Origin: CAVPCZ01 sp963779225 | Lineage (GTDB): Bacteria; Bacteroidota; Ignavibacteria; UBA10030; UBA6906 | Direction of reading: 5' to 3' | Length of the DNA stretch: 64,000 bases | NCBI GenBank assembly: GCA_963779225.1 | Contig: CAVZWW010000003.1 | Location: 1,240,001-1,304,000, forward strand | Shown: piece by piece, positions 17,260-27,312 of the stretch | Position numbering within the stretch: the first letter of the stretch is position 1 | How the letters are laid out: the number at the start of each line of letters is the position of its first letter | Notes under the pieces: model-generated | The model's input: the letters and a program-made list of their open reading frames with translations, nothing else | What the model was told of the DNA's origin: nothing | Databases searched by the model: none | Made by a program: the position numbers and the translations under genes

Positions 17260-17351
17260 TGTTGCGGGAGAACTCCCCCGGGCCACAATCCCGTTGTGAT
17301 CCATCGTCAGATCGGAAACGCGCATCCAAATCCGAAGAAAGCTGCCGGGAA

Positions 17352-19850
17352 ATGCCATTTTCATCCGCAGTCCCTGTTTTGAACGCACCGTGCGTTTGGC
17401 GGCAGAAGTCAAGTGCCGGCAGCAGATTCCTGCCAATTCATCATTGGACTTCTCCCAGAGCCCGGTTTCTCACCATCGAATTCTTCTTCGTTCTCCTTCT
17501 TCCTTTCTCCCTGTGTGCACAGGAGATCACCGGAGTGGTGGTCGAAGACGCCACGAGGAAACCCCTCCAGCTGGTAAATGTTACCCTCCTTCGTGCGGCC
17601 GATACCACCGTTGTCACGGGTGCCACTACCGACTCAAGCGGGAGATTCGTCGTCAGGAACATCCCGGTGGGGACATACCGTCTCCGCTTCAGCCTCCTGA
17701 GCTATTCCCGCAGGATCCTCTCGCCGGTACGTGTGGGTGAGACGGGGAGAGTGGATGTCGGGATTATCCGGCTAGCGGAATCAGCCGTCGACCTGCAGGA
17801 GGTCGTGGTGAAGGGGGAAAAACCGATGATCGAACAGGGGATCGACCGGAAGATCTACAACGTGAAGCAGGACCTCACGGCCGCCACCGGTTCTGCAAGT
17901 GATCTGCTTCGAAATATCCCGTCGGTCGAGGTCGACATTGATGGAAATGTCATGCTCCGGGGTTCGGGCGACGTGAATATCCTCGTCAACGGCAAAGCTT
18001 CCCCGATGATGAAGCGGAACAGCGCCGAGGTGCTGCAGCAGATGGCGGCGAACGCCATCGAGCGGATTGAGGTGATCACCAATCCCTCGGCGCGCTACCG
18101 CCCGGAAGGCACCGGCGGGATCATCGACATCATCATGAAGAAGGGGATGGAGCCGGGATTCAACGGCTCCGCTACCGCGAGCGCCGGAAAGGCGGGGCGG
18201 TACGGCGGAAATGTACGCCTGAACTATCGCCCGGACGGGACGAGTATTTTCGGGAACTACAGCCTCCGTTCCGACCGGCGCGAACGTTCAAACGCCGACG
18301 TGCGCATCCAGGGACTGGGGACGCCGGACAGTTCCCTCTACCGGGAAGAAGGGAGTTCATCGGCAAGCCCCCTTTCCCACATGGCGTCACTCGGTATTGA
18401 ACGGGAATTCGGCCGGACCACTGCCTCCCTGTCGGGCAACTACTTCAACGATTGGATGACGGGGAACGATCTCACACATTCCTCCGTGAGCTCCGGGGGA
18501 TCAGCCAGCCTCTCGGACCGGGTTACAGCCGAGGAGAGCTCGGAAGAGGAGGGCGGGCTCAATGCCAGGGTGGAGTACAAATTCCCGCAGGAAGACCATG
18601 AGGTGAAGTTCGAGGTGCAATCCTCGAAGCAGACCGAAACGGAATTGAACGACGTTCAGACATCCTTTCCCGGCGGCAGTTCTCCTGTCGAGATGGAGAA
18701 GATCAGTAATACGAATATCGAGCGAGCGACCGAAGTGACGCTGGACTACACCGTTCCCCTCGGGGAAGAGGCGAACCTGGAGGCGGGGTATCTCGCGGAG
18801 ACCCTCGGATTCGATTTTGATTCCTACGCGGAATCGTTTGACAACGGGCTCGGCAGATTTACGGTGGATACATTGCAGACGAACCGGTTTCTCCTTGATG
18901 AGACAATGCATGCCCTCTATGCCACGTATCAGGTGCCCATCGGGGATTTCAGCCTGAAAGCCGGGCTGCGTGGGGAGAAAGTGTTCCGCACGTCGAAGCT
19001 TGTGTCGGCAGGGAGCGAGATCGAGAGCGATTACGCATCGCTGTATCCGACCCTGCATCTTTCGTACAAGGCGTCGGAGCTGGCGGAACTGCAGCTGAAT
19101 TACAGCAAGCGGACTCGGCGTCCAGACGGGGACGACCTGAACCCATTCCCCGAATACCGCGACCCGCGGAACATCTCGGTCGGGAACCCCTACCTGTTGC
19201 CGGAATATATCCATTCTGTTGAATTCGGGTGCAGGTTCCAGACGGAGTTCCTGAACATCCTGCCGGTGGTCTATTATCGCTACACCTATAACCGGTTCAC
19301 CCAGGTCGTGAAACCTCTGAACGATTCCACGCTGCTGACGACCGAAGAGAATCTGGCAAATGACAGAGCTGCGGGGCTGGAGACCGCCCTGTCGGCGGGG
19401 ACAGGGGACCCCTTCTCGGTGAATGCGAGCGGGAATGTCTTCTACAATATCATCGACGCGTCGAATCTCGGCTACAGTTCCGCTCGGTCCGTGGTCTCCT
19501 GGAGCGGCTCCCTGACGTGTAATCTCCGGCTCTTCTCCGCCACGATGGTGCAGGTTAATGGCAACTACCGTTCCGAACGCCTGACGCCCCAGGGGACAAT
19601 TCTTCCTTCCGGTACCGTGAACGTCGGGATCCGGCAGGACCTGTGGAACAGACGGTTTTCGATGGTCCTGACGGTGGCGGATCTCTTCAAGACGATCCGG
19701 AGGGAGATCCATATCGACACACCGGCGCTGATGGAGCGGTCGATGACGACCCGCGACTCACGTATCTTCATGTTCAGCTGCACGTTCCGGTTCGGGGCGC
19801 TCATGGAAGAGAAGGATGAGGATGCCCTCCGGTACGACGACGGACTATAG
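17352..19850 (+). CDS. TonB-dependent outer-membrane receptor, CarboxypepD_reg/OMP_b-brl_3 type
   Basis: The signal peptide (IEFFFVLLLPFSLCAQ) lies about 35 residues into this frame. It is followed by a carboxypeptidase-regulatory-like domain (EITGVVVEDATRKPLQLVNV), the plug domain (TGSASDLLRNIPSVEVD, LRGSGDVNILVNGK, AIERIEVITNPSARY), then a barrel of about 600 residues of the FCB outer-membrane family. It imports an unknown ligand using TonB energy. The start is uncertain: the frame is open from 17121, the ATG at 17352 is the last one before the signal peptide, and no ATG lies closer. The Cys-rich protein upstream suggests a metal or metal-chelate substrate, which is speculation. Confidence 0.9.
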   Translation: MPFSSAVPVLNAPCVWRQKSSAGSRFLPIHHWTSPRARFLTIEFFFVLLLPFSLCAQEITGVVVEDATRKPLQLVNVTLLRAADTTVVTGATTDSSGRFVVRNIPVGTYRLRFSLLSYSRRILSPVRVGETGRVDVGIIRLAESAVDLQEVVVKGEKPMIEQGIDRKIYNVKQDLTAATGSASDLLRNIPSVEVDIDGNVMLRGSGDVNILVNGKASPMMKRNSAEVLQQMAANAIERIEVITNPSARYRPEGTGGIIDIIMKKGMEPGFNGSATASAGKAGRYGGNVRLNYRPDGTSIFGNYSLRSDRRERSNADVRIQGLGTPDSSLYREEGSSSASPLSHMASLGIEREFGRTTASLSGNYFNDWMTGNDLTHSSVSSGGSASLSDRVTAEESSEEEGGLNARVEYKFPQEDHEVKFEVQSSKQTETELNDVQTSFPGGSSPVEMEKISNTNIERATEVTLDYTVPLGEEANLEAGYLAETLGFDFDSYAESFDNGLGRFTVDTLQTNRFLLDETMHALYATYQVPIGDFSLKAGLRGEKVFRTSKLVSAGSEIESDYASLYPTLHLSYKASELAELQLNYSKRTRRPDGDDLNPFPEYRDPRNISVGNPYLLPEYIHSVEFGCRFQTEFLNILPVVYYRYTYNRFTQVVKPLNDSTLLTTEENLANDRAAGLETALSAGTGDPFSVNASGNVFYNIIDASNLGYSSARSVVSWSGSLTCNLRLFSATMVQVNGNYRSERLTPQGTILPSGTVNVGIRQDLWNRRFSMVLTVADLFKTIRREIHIDTPALMERSMTTRDSRIFMFSCTFRFGALMEEKDEDALRYDDGL

Positions 19851-19937
19851 GAGTTATCCCCTTCGTGCCGGCGGGTAATACCAGTTTCCACGAAGTTGCA
19901 CGGAGCATACAGTTTTCGACAACGAGCGTAGGATGAT

Positions 19938-22520
19938 ATGACAAACACTTTCGATGAAAATCATATTTGCGGCCTGACGGATGAAGAAGCCGCTAAAAGG
20001 ATCATTCTTCATGGGTACAATGAACTTCCTGTAACAAAGAAGCGGTCAGGAATGCATATTGCATTCGAAGTTGTACGGGAACCCATGTTTCTCATGCTGA
20101 TTGCCTGTGGAACGCTCTATCTCCTGCTTGGCGATCTGCAGGAGGCATTGATGCTCCTTGGGTTTGTCTTCGTTATTGCAGGAATTACGTTTTATCAGGA
20201 ACGAAAAACCGAGCGTGCCCTGGAGGCTCTGCGCGATCTCTCGAGTCCACGTGCTCTTGTTATTCGTGGGAGAGAAAAGAAACGTATTGCCGGACGCGAA
20301 GTGGTTCCGGGAGATATTGTGCTCCTCTCCGAAGGAGATCGCGTTCCCGCTGATGCGGTGATCCGTTCAGGTACCAATGTTTCGGTGGACGAATCACTCC
20401 TTACCGGCGAATCCGTTCCAGTCCGAAAATCCAAAGACAAAGCCTCTGTGGCGATTGGCCGGCCCGGTGGTGAGGATCTGCCGTTCGTCTATTCGGGAAC
20501 GATGGTCGTTCAGGGACAAGGTATCGCGGAAGTACTTCGGACAGGCATGGAGACCGAGATTGGCAAGATCGGGAAGGCACTCCTGACTCTGGAGATTGAG
20601 AACACACCGTTGCAGAAGCAAACTGCGAGGCTGGTAACCATTTTTGCATCGGTCGGTGTTGTTCTTTGCCTGCTTGTGTTTCTGCTGCTGGGACTCAGCA
20701 CCGGCAACTGGCTCGAGGGCCTCCTTGCGGGACTGACGCTCGGCATGGCAATGTTACCCGAAGAATTTCCGGTTGTTCTTACCATCTTTCTCGCTCTCGG
20801 TGCATGGCGCATCTCACAACATCGCGTGCTTACCCGTAGAATTCCAGCCGTGGAGACCCTTGGTTCAGCGAGTATTCTTTGCGTTGACAAGACCGGCACA
20901 CTCACCATGAACAAGATGTTTGTGAGTGATCTGCTTGTCGATGGGAAAACTCTCGCCATAGAGAAAAGGGGAACGGTGCTGCCGGAAGCATTTCATGAAA
21001 CAGTTGAATATGCGATTCTCGCAAGCCCGACCGATCCCTTCGATCCAATGGAAAAGGCGATGAAAGAGCTTGGAGAGCGAACCTTAGGCAACACGGAACA
21101 TCTCCATGGCAACTGGGCATTCATGAAGGAATATCCGCTGACGAGAGCACAGCTGGCAATGTCCCGTGTCTGGCGCTCAAGGGAAGGTGATCGATATTGC
21201 GTGGCAGCCAAGGGAGCACCCGAAGCAATCGCCGACCTGTGTCATTTGCCGCCGGCAAAAAGGGCAATTCTCCTGGAAGGAGTGGATCAGCTTGCGCACC
21301 GGGGCAGACGGGTCCTTGGCATTGCACGGGCGACCTGTCCTGAGCATGAACTCCCGAAGAGTCAACATGATTTTGAATTTGAATTTGTTGGACTTCTCGG
21401 TCTGATGGATCCCGTGCGACCCGAAGTGCCGTCCGCTGTCCAGGAATGCTACAGGGCCGGTATTCGTGTACTCATGATCACGGGCGATTATGCCGGTACG
21501 GCAAAAAACATTGGCCAGCAGATCGGCCTGAAGAATCCGGATGATGTGATTACCGGTACAGAACTTCAGGATATGGATGATCGGGCGTTGGCGAAACGGT
21601 TGCATGCAGTAAATATCTTTGCGCGCATGGTCCCGGAACAAAAGCTGCGCCTGGTTGAAGCGCTGAAAGAGAATGGTGAGGTGGTGGCGATGACCGGGGA
21701 CGGCGTGAATGACGCCCCTGCGCTAAAATCCGCACATATCGGTATCGCCATGGGAGAACGGGGGACCGATGTTGCCCGTGAATCTGCCTCCATTGTCCTG
21801 CTCGACGACGATTTCGGCTCGATTGTTCATGCCGTGAAACTGGGTCGCCGGATATTTGAAAATCTGAAAAAGGCGATGATGTTCATTTTTTCCATTCATA
21901 TACCCATTGCGGGGATGTCGCTCCTTCCGATCATCTTCGAATGGCCACTTGCTCTCCTGCCGGTGCATATCGTTTTCCTGGAGCTGATAATCGATCCTGC
22001 ATGTTCCATAGTTTTTGAGAACCAAAAAGAGAGCGAAGACGTGATGAGCCGTCCACCGCGCAAACTTGACGAACCGCTGTTCGGATTGCGCAATCTCATC
22101 CCAAGTCTGATTCAGGGTGTGAGCGAACTGATCGTGGTGTTCGGGATATATGCGTGGGCACTGACCGCGACCAGCGAGCCATCGGCCCGGGCAATCGCAT
22201 TTACCACAATGGTTATTTCCAATCTGGGAATGATCATGACGAATCTTTCATGGCCCCGTTCTCTGTTTACCGTTTTCCGGGCCAAAAATACACCCCTGCT
22301 GTGGGTCACGGGCAGCACCATGACATTCCTTACACTGGCACTATTGATCCCGGAAGTCAGAGAAGTGTTTCGCTTTGGTGAAATGACAGTGGTGCAAGCC
22401 GCGTTGTGTGTGGGTGCGGGATTTGTCAGAATTTTCGTGGGCGAGATCCTGAAGGTCAAACCCTTGCGCAACATTATCGACCGGATGGGCGATCGGCCCC
22501 GTGTCGTGGTGCCGGGGTAG
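19938..22520 (+). CDS. Cation-translocating P-type ATPase (P2-like)
   Basis: 860 residues. Landmarks: actuator motif LLTGES, membrane helix 4 motif MLPEEFPV, phosphorylation motif D317KTGTLT, KGAPE nucleotide-binding segment, MITGDYAGTA, and the hinge TGDGVNDAPALK. The N-terminal cation-ATPase domain (GLTDEEAAKRIILHGYNELP) and six C-terminal helices place it with P2 ATPases near Ca2+ and mixed-cation pumps rather than copper/zinc P1B pumps, which have CPx in helix 4. The PEEFPVVLT motif is typical of a bacterial subgroup whose ion is not settled. It stands alone, 87 bp after the TonB receptor gene. Confidence 0.93.
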   Translation: MTNTFDENHICGLTDEEAAKRIILHGYNELPVTKKRSGMHIAFEVVREPMFLMLIACGTLYLLLGDLQEALMLLGFVFVIAGITFYQERKTERALEALRDLSSPRALVIRGREKKRIAGREVVPGDIVLLSEGDRVPADAVIRSGTNVSVDESLLTGESVPVRKSKDKASVAIGRPGGEDLPFVYSGTMVVQGQGIAEVLRTGMETEIGKIGKALLTLEIENTPLQKQTARLVTIFASVGVVLCLLVFLLLGLSTGNWLEGLLAGLTLGMAMLPEEFPVVLTIFLALGAWRISQHRVLTRRIPAVETLGSASILCVDKTGTLTMNKMFVSDLLVDGKTLAIEKRGTVLPEAFHETVEYAILASPTDPFDPMEKAMKELGERTLGNTEHLHGNWAFMKEYPLTRAQLAMSRVWRSREGDRYCVAAKGAPEAIADLCHLPPAKRAILLEGVDQLAHRGRRVLGIARATCPEHELPKSQHDFEFEFVGLLGLMDPVRPEVPSAVQECYRAGIRVLMITGDYAGTAKNIGQQIGLKNPDDVITGTELQDMDDRALAKRLHAVNIFARMVPEQKLRLVEALKENGEVVAMTGDGVNDAPALKSAHIGIAMGERGTDVARESASIVLLDDDFGSIVHAVKLGRRIFENLKKAMMFIFSIHIPIAGMSLLPIIFEWPLALLPVHIVFLELIIDPACSIVFENQKESEDVMSRPPRKLDEPLFGLRNLIPSLIQGVSELIVVFGIYAWALTATSEPSARAIAFTTMVISNLGMIMTNLSWPRSLFTVFRAKNTPLLWVTGSTMTFLTLALLIPEVREVFRFGEMTVVQAALCVGAGFVRIFVGEILKVKPLRNIIDRMGDRPRVVVPG

Positions 22521-22610
22521 AGGGGTCCGGGTGCGGGTGAACGGGATCGCAAGGAAAAGGAGAGGGATATCAGGAGCCGTATCTCCAGAGAGCGAGACCG
22601 GGGAGAAGAG

Positions 22611-23765
22611 CTATAGGGCCGGTGGTGGGTTCTCCGGTATGGGAACGGGAGAATGCTGAAGCGTCACATCGATCAGCATGATCTCCGAATCACCGGCTGT
22701 TCTCACCGGTGGACCCCACACCTGAACGCCGCTGGTCACAAAGACATGGGTATTCCCAACCTGCCTGTAGCCCCAGCTCAGTTCATAAATTCTGTCGGTT
22801 ATGAAGTTGAAAGGAAAAAGCTGACCGTGGTGCGTATGACCGCAGACGAGGATATCCGGGCCGGCCTCGCGTACGGCCTGTATGTCGGTGGGGCGATGAT
22901 CCATCACGATGACCGGAAGACTGTCCGCGGTCGACCTGATGAGCTCGCCGATCGCCTTCCGTGCCGCAATGTGGTTGTCGTTTCTGCCGACCAGATGGAA
23001 GGCCCCATTCACAATGACTGTCGAGTCCTGCAAGACGGTAATCCCTGCCTTTGAGAAGAAATCGAATCGGCTTCCTCTCCCGTGAAATTCGTGATTTCCG
23101 GGTGAGGCGAACACTCCGTAGGTGGTCCGCACGCCTCTCAGTTTTCTTTCGAATTCCTCCAGTTGCCCGTCTTGACGATCCCCCTCGAGCATGTCACCGG
23201 GGAGAAGCAGGATGTCGGCACTCGCGGAATCTACCAGCCCGACAAATCTGTCCATCACCTGTTGGTCCGTCGATTCCTTCAGATGAAAGTCCGATGCAAG
23301 GGCAATCCGCAAACGGTGGAGGGGGGAGGACCTTGCCGGAACGGTGATGTGGAATTCGTTCACCCTAATATCGGAGAAATGAATCCTGCCGGCAACGACG
23401 ATGGCCGCGGGAATCGCACAAAGGAGGAAGAGGGTCACCACGCGGATGCGCGGACTGCGCAGTGTTTCCGCGGGTACCAGTTTCAGCAGGCGGATGATGC
23501 CCAGGAGTATGTCACGGCAAAACACGAGAAGGAAGAGATAGAGTAGAAATGGGAGAATGAGATATCCGAGCAAGAGAATGGGACTCATGGCGTTGCTGAG
23601 AGAGGAGTGTGAGAGAGTCTCAGTCAATGGAAACGCAGCCACAAGCGTCACGGCGACGAGCGTGATGATCATTTTCTGGCGTCGTGAGCTACCCAGGCCC
23701 AGGACGCGCAGATAAACGTAGAGATTCAGCAGCAGGTAGATGACAAAAGCGTAGCGGAAGATCAT
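22611..23765 (-). CDS. Membrane-anchored metallophosphoesterase
   Basis: 384 residues. Four hydrophobic segments occupy residues 1-130; the calcineurin-like domain follows with its metal-ligand motifs in order: ASDFHL, LLPGDMLEGD, SPGNHEF and CGHTHHGQ. The C-terminal GPPVR motif is typical of the YkuE/UDP-diacylglucosamine-hydrolase-like subgroup that acts on lipid-linked substrates at the membrane. It is convergent with the ATPase gene and divergent from the rubrerythrin gene. Confidence 0.92.
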   Translation of the reverse strand: MIFRYAFVIYLLLNLYVYLRVLGLGSSRRQKMIITLVAVTLVAAFPLTETLSHSSLSNAMSPILLLGYLILPFLLYLFLLVFCRDILLGIIRLLKLVPAETLRSPRIRVVTLFLLCAIPAAIVVAGRIHFSDIRVNEFHITVPARSSPLHRLRIALASDFHLKESTDQQVMDRFVGLVDSASADILLLPGDMLEGDRQDGQLEEFERKLRGVRTTYGVFASPGNHEFHGRGSRFDFFSKAGITVLQDSTVIVNGAFHLVGRNDNHIAARKAIGELIRSTADSLPVIVMDHRPTDIQAVREAGPDILVCGHTHHGQLFPFNFITDRIYELSWGYRQVGNTHVFVTSGVQVWGPPVRTAGDSEIMLIDVTLQHSPVPIPENPPPAL

Positions 23766-23958
23766 GGTTGCCGTGCTATCTTCAGATGTGTCGGCACTAC
23801 GGCAAAACGCATGCCATTGTGAACTGTCGGTTTTCCAACAGGTTTTCCCCAGATTATGATCGGTGCAGGCCCGTTTTTCCCAACGATGAGAAAACGAAGA
23901 GCCCCTATTCTAAGCAACTCTTAAGTTTTCCTTAATTTCCCTCTTACCCTCCACGTCG

Positions 23959-23966
23959 TATATTTG
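23959..23966 (+). promoter_or_regulatory. Bacteroidota-type -7 element of the rubrerythrin gene
   Basis: TATATTTG is an exact match to the Bacteroidota -7 consensus TAnnTTTG. A TTT rather than TTG sits at the -33 position, so the promoter may need an activator. The 259-bp interval also contains the upstream region of the minus-strand phosphoesterase gene. Confidence 0.55.
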
Positions 23967-24024
23967 TAGAGCTTCTATGGTATAAGTCCACAACTCACAT
24001 CATATCAACCTCAAAGGAATTCCA

Positions 24025-24645
24025 ATGAATCTGCGTTCAATTGCCACCACGGCTCTCGCGCTTGCGATAGGTTTTTCCTGCCTGTCGGCGCAAACCACCT
24101 CCAAGCAGACTGTGCAGGATCTCAAAGACGCCTTCACCGGCGAAACAACCGCCAGCGTCAAATACGCTGCATACGCCAAGAAGGCAAAAGAAGAGGGTAA
24201 TATCCAGATAGGCGTTCTCTTCGAAGCGGCCTCCAAATCCGAAAGCATCCATGCCGCAAACCACAAGGCAGCTCTTGAACAACTGGGTGAAAAAGCCCCC
24301 GCAGTCGATCCAAAATTCGAAGTGAAGTCCAGCAAAGAAAACCTTGAAGATGCCATCAAGGGAGAATCCTACGAAGTGAAGACGATGTACCCCGGCTTCA
24401 TCAAAGATGCGAACAAGGAAAAGGTGAACATTGCGTTGATCTCCTTCAACTACGCAATGCAGACGGAACAACGCCACAAAGTACTCTATGAGAACGCCCT
24501 GAAAGCCCTCACGGATAAGAAGACCGCGACCCTCCCCACGCAATACCAGGTGTGCCTCACCTGCGGCAATACGTATGATGGCACGGGACCGGCACGCTGC
24601 GGCATTTGCATGACCCCCAGCGATCGTTACGTCACCATTAAGTAA
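24025..24645 (+). CDS. Exported rubrerythrin
   Basis: 206 residues. A signal peptide is clear (residues 1-22, ending SCLSAQ), which is unusual because most rubrerythrins are cytosolic. The diiron four-helix domain shows FTGETTASVKYAAYA, SESIHAANH, KGESYEV and TEQRHKVLYENAL, giving the expected Glu/His ligands. A C-terminal rubredoxin-like iron site is formed by CLTCG and CGICM. The protein would reduce hydrogen peroxide in the periplasm, but the electron donor there is unknown. AAAGGA precedes the start. A hairpin follows the stop, then a DUF2231 gene. Confidence 0.92.
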   Translation: MNLRSIATTALALAIGFSCLSAQTTSKQTVQDLKDAFTGETTASVKYAAYAKKAKEEGNIQIGVLFEAASKSESIHAANHKAALEQLGEKAPAVDPKFEVKSSKENLEDAIKGESYEVKTMYPGFIKDANKEKVNIALISFNYAMQTEQRHKVLYENALKALTDKKTATLPTQYQVCLTCGNTYDGTGPARCGICMTPSDRYVTIK

Positions 24646-24666
24646 TTCCCGCAACCCTTTTCCCCG

Positions 24667-24702
24667 GCGGCTCCGGGAGGGCGTATCCTCCTCCGGAGCC
24701 GC
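24667..24702 (+). terminator. Hairpin after the rubrerythrin gene
   Basis: A perfect 10-bp stem (GCGGCTCCGG at 24667-24676 with CCGGAGCCGC at 24693-24702) enclosing a further GAGG/CCTC pairing. No T-tract follows, so it may be an mRNA-stabilising or partial attenuating hairpin rather than a full terminator. Confidence 0.5.
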
Positions 24703-24730
24703 GGGTGCATTCAATATAAAGGAAGAATGT

Positions 24731-25201
24731 ATGCCAGATCTTACCTATATTCATCCCATGATCATTCATTTTCCGATCGCCCTGCTTATCGTAGGGTTCT
24801 TGTTTGAGGTGGTCGGCGTTGCAGCCAACAGAGAGTTTTACAGCAAAACCGCGTTTATTCTTCTTCTCCTCGGAGCAGCGGGAACTATTGCGGCCTACAT
24901 CACGGGAAACTTCGCCGGAGACGGCATGTCGGAAATGGGACCGCTCAAGCAAGCCCTCGAAGAGCACGAAGACTCCGCGGTTGCAACCCTGTGGATTGTC
25001 GGCGGGATTGCCGCCGCAAGAATTCTCATGGTGGTGACGAAACGCTTCACCGGATCGCTCCGCTGGTTTGCCGTGGCTTTTTTCCTCGTGGGAGTCCTTG
25101 CCATAGCCCGGACAGGACACCTGGGAGGCAATTTGGTCTACCGGCACGCCGCTGGAGTTCAATTGCAGATCGGTAATGAAACATCATCAGATGAAAAGTA
25201 A
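24731..25201 (+). CDS. DUF2231 membrane protein
   Basis: 156 residues with four hydrophobic segments. The N-terminal IHPMIIHFPIALLIVGFLFE is the DUF2231 hallmark, with conserved His that may bind heme or metal, and the GNFAGD and EEHED motifs follow. Relatives are often found with redox or metal-handling genes, which fits its position after rubrerythrin and before a two-component system. The AAAGGAAG site lies before the ATG. Confidence 0.9.
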   Translation: MPDLTYIHPMIIHFPIALLIVGFLFEVVGVAANREFYSKTAFILLLLGAAGTIAAYITGNFAGDGMSEMGPLKQALEEHEDSAVATLWIVGGIAAARILMVVTKRFTGSLRWFAVAFFLVGVLAIARTGHLGGNLVYRHAAGVQLQIGNETSSDEK

Positions 25202-25228
25202 ACGTCACCATCCAAGAGTTCCTTGGCC

Positions 25229-25900
25229 ATGCGCCTGTTAGTCGTCGAGGATGAGCGTGGAATCGCCAACTTCCTGAAAGAAGGTCTGGAGGAAGAAGGG
25301 TATGCCGTGGACGTCGCCGCAAACGGTACGGTCGGACTCGCGATGGCGTCCGAAAACGCATACGACCTGCTGCTTCTCGATTGGATGCTCCCCGGACTGA
25401 GCGGCATCGAAGTGTGCCGGCGCATCCGGAAGACGGATCAGGAGATTCCGATAATCTTCTTGACGGCAAAAGACACGACGGACGACGCCGTGTTCGGACT
25501 GGAAACCGGTGCCAACGACTATATTAAGAAGCCGTTTGAATTTTCGGAATTGCTCGCCCGTATCCGCGTTCAATTGCGTCCGAAGAAGGGAAGTTCAATG
25601 GTGTTGCAGGCGGGCGACATCGTGATGGATCCCGATGTCCACCGGGTCTTCAGAGGCAGAACCGAAATCGTCCTCACGGCAAAGGAATTTTCGCTTCTGA
25701 AGTTCCTACTGCAGAACAAGGGAAAAGTATGTTCCCGGACCCGCATCATCGAACATGTGTGGGATATTCATTTCGATTCTGATACCTCCATCATCGATGT
25801 TTATATCAACTATCTCCGGAAGAAGCTGGATGACGGTTCCGGGAAGCATAGTATCCAGACCGTCCGTGGAGTAGGATACATTCTGGAGGATGCGGAATGA
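25229..25900 (+). CDS. OmpR/PhoB-type response regulator
   Basis: 223 residues. Receiver with E7/D8 pocket, D51 (LLLLDWMLPG) and Lys in DYIKKPFEFSELLARIR; winged-helix output domain with LTAKEFSLLKFLL, SRTRIIEHVWD and YINYLRKKLDD, VRGVGYIL. An in-frame TTG six bases upstream (25223) is possible but the ATG is preferred. It overlaps the kinase gene by 4 bp (ATGA). Confidence 0.95.
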   Translation: MRLLVVEDERGIANFLKEGLEEEGYAVDVAANGTVGLAMASENAYDLLLLDWMLPGLSGIEVCRRIRKTDQEIPIIFLTAKDTTDDAVFGLETGANDYIKKPFEFSELLARIRVQLRPKKGSSMVLQAGDIVMDPDVHRVFRGRTEIVLTAKEFSLLKFLLQNKGKVCSRTRIIEHVWDIHFDSDTSIIDVYINYLRKKLDDGSGKHSIQTVRGVGYILEDAE

Positions 25901-27312
25901 GTGTCTCCCTGCGCGACCGCATAGCTGTGTTCTTTGTGCTCACCACCGGGTTTCTTCTTGCTGTTGTGTTTGTTGTCTTGTTTATCATGGTTTCGCAAAG
26001 TTTGTACCGCCATCTGGATGCGGATCTCGATGGAGAAATATCTGAGGTCTCCAGGAATATTGTCGTGCTCAGCGATCAATTCGTCATTACCAATCAGTAC
26101 GAATGGAAGGAGAGAGAGCATAAACAAATCGAGATGAATCCTGTCTTCCTGCAGATTGTAGATTCCGTCGGGAGTGTGGTCCGCCGGTCGGAAAATCTCC
26201 AGAACGACATGATCCCGTATGATTCATCGATCGCGGAGAAGAGGTATTTCAATACAACAATCTCCCGTCAGCCGGTCCGGGGCGTCCAGGTGGCGATCCA
26301 GAGCCCGACCCAAAGGACGCTGGGGATCGTGGTGATTGCGGTCCCCCGGAAACAAACCGAACTTGTCCTTGGAGACTTGAAGTTGTTCCTGATGATCATC
26401 TACCCCCTCAGCCTGTTCCTCCTTTTTCTTATCAGCCGCACGATTGCCGGAAGGAGCCTGATTCCCGTCCAGACGATGATTTCGACCGCACAACGGATAA
26501 CCCGCGAAGATCTTGCCGTACGGATTGAACTTCCCCCGAACAGGGATGAATTGCATACCCTGGCTTCGACGATCAACGATCTGCTCGGGAGGATCGAATC
26601 GGCCCTCACACGCGAGCGCCAACTGACCGCCGATGTTGCGCATGAACTCCGGACGCCTCTGGCAGCAATAAAGGGAACGATGGAAGTACTCATCCGTAAA
26701 CCCCGCACGCAGGAACACTATGAGGATAGAGTCTCCTATTGCATCCACGAGGTGAACCGGCTCTCAACACTGGTCGATCAGGTGTTGATGCTCGCGCGAT
26801 TCGAAAGCGGAGCACTCCACCCTTCCTTTCTGACCGTGGAACTCCCTACACCGATCGGGAACGTGACCGCCAGATTAGCCCCCCTTTTTGCAGAAAGAGC
26901 CATCCACTGCGTCTTCAATCCCCAAGGAAATTTCCCTGTCCGAGCTGATCAGATGCTGCTGGAAAATATGCTGGAGAATGTGATTTCCAATGCAGGAAAA
27001 TACTCCCAGCAGGGCGGTCTAATCCAGATTCTTCTTTCGGCCGAGGGGGGGGAAATCCGGTGCCGCATCAAGGATTCGGGCATCGGGATGAATCCCGAGC
27101 AGATCAAGAACGCATTCAACAGGTTCTACCGCGCCGAGGAGTCGCGCACATCCGAAATTCCCGGATCCGGATTGGGTCTGGCGATTGTGAAGAAGTTAGC
27201 CGAACTCCAGAATATTGGGATTTCTGTCGAGAGCACTCCAGGTGAGGGAACGACGTTCACGCTGGTGTTCGCATCCCCCTCAGCCGTTCATGTAGGTTTC
27301 GAAAGATCCTGA
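25897..27312 (+). CDS. Sensor histidine kinase partner of the 25229 regulator
   Basis: 471 residues. Two membrane helices (about 8-33 and 165-185) flank a periplasmic sensor domain of about 130 residues; a HAMP linker (PVQTMISTAQRITREDLAVR) follows, then HisKA with H249 in ADVAHELRTPLAAIKG, and HATPase boxes (ENMLENVISNAGKY, DSGIGM, GSGLGLAIVKK, GEGTTF). This is the CusS/ArlS-like layout. An 8-G run encodes EGGE in the HATPase domain and is a potential slippage site. The downstream VIT transporter gene may be a target, by proximity only. Confidence 0.95.
   Translation: MSVSLRDRIAVFFVLTTGFLLAVVFVVLFIMVSQSLYRHLDADLDGEISEVSRNIVVLSDQFVITNQYEWKEREHKQIEMNPVFLQIVDSVGSVVRRSENLQNDMIPYDSSIAEKRYFNTTISRQPVRGVQVAIQSPTQRTLGIVVIAVPRKQTELVLGDLKLFLMIIYPLSLFLLFLISRTIAGRSLIPVQTMISTAQRITREDLAVRIELPPNRDELHTLASTINDLLGRIESALTRERQLTADVAHELRTPLAAIKGTMEVLIRKPRTQEHYEDRVSYCIHEVNRLSTLVDQVLMLARFESGALHPSFLTVELPTPIGNVTARLAPLFAERAIHCVFNPQGNFPVRADQMLLENMLENVISNAGKYSQQGGLIQILLSAEGGEIRCRIKDSGIGMNPEQIKNAFNRFYRAEESRTSEIPGSGLGLAIVKKLAELQNIGISVESTPGEGTTFTLVFASPSAVHVGFERS

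Noticed and set aside
18501..19712. 403-codon minus-strand frame
   Set aside because: It lies antisense within the TonB receptor gene; shadow of GC-rich codon bias, no family pattern.
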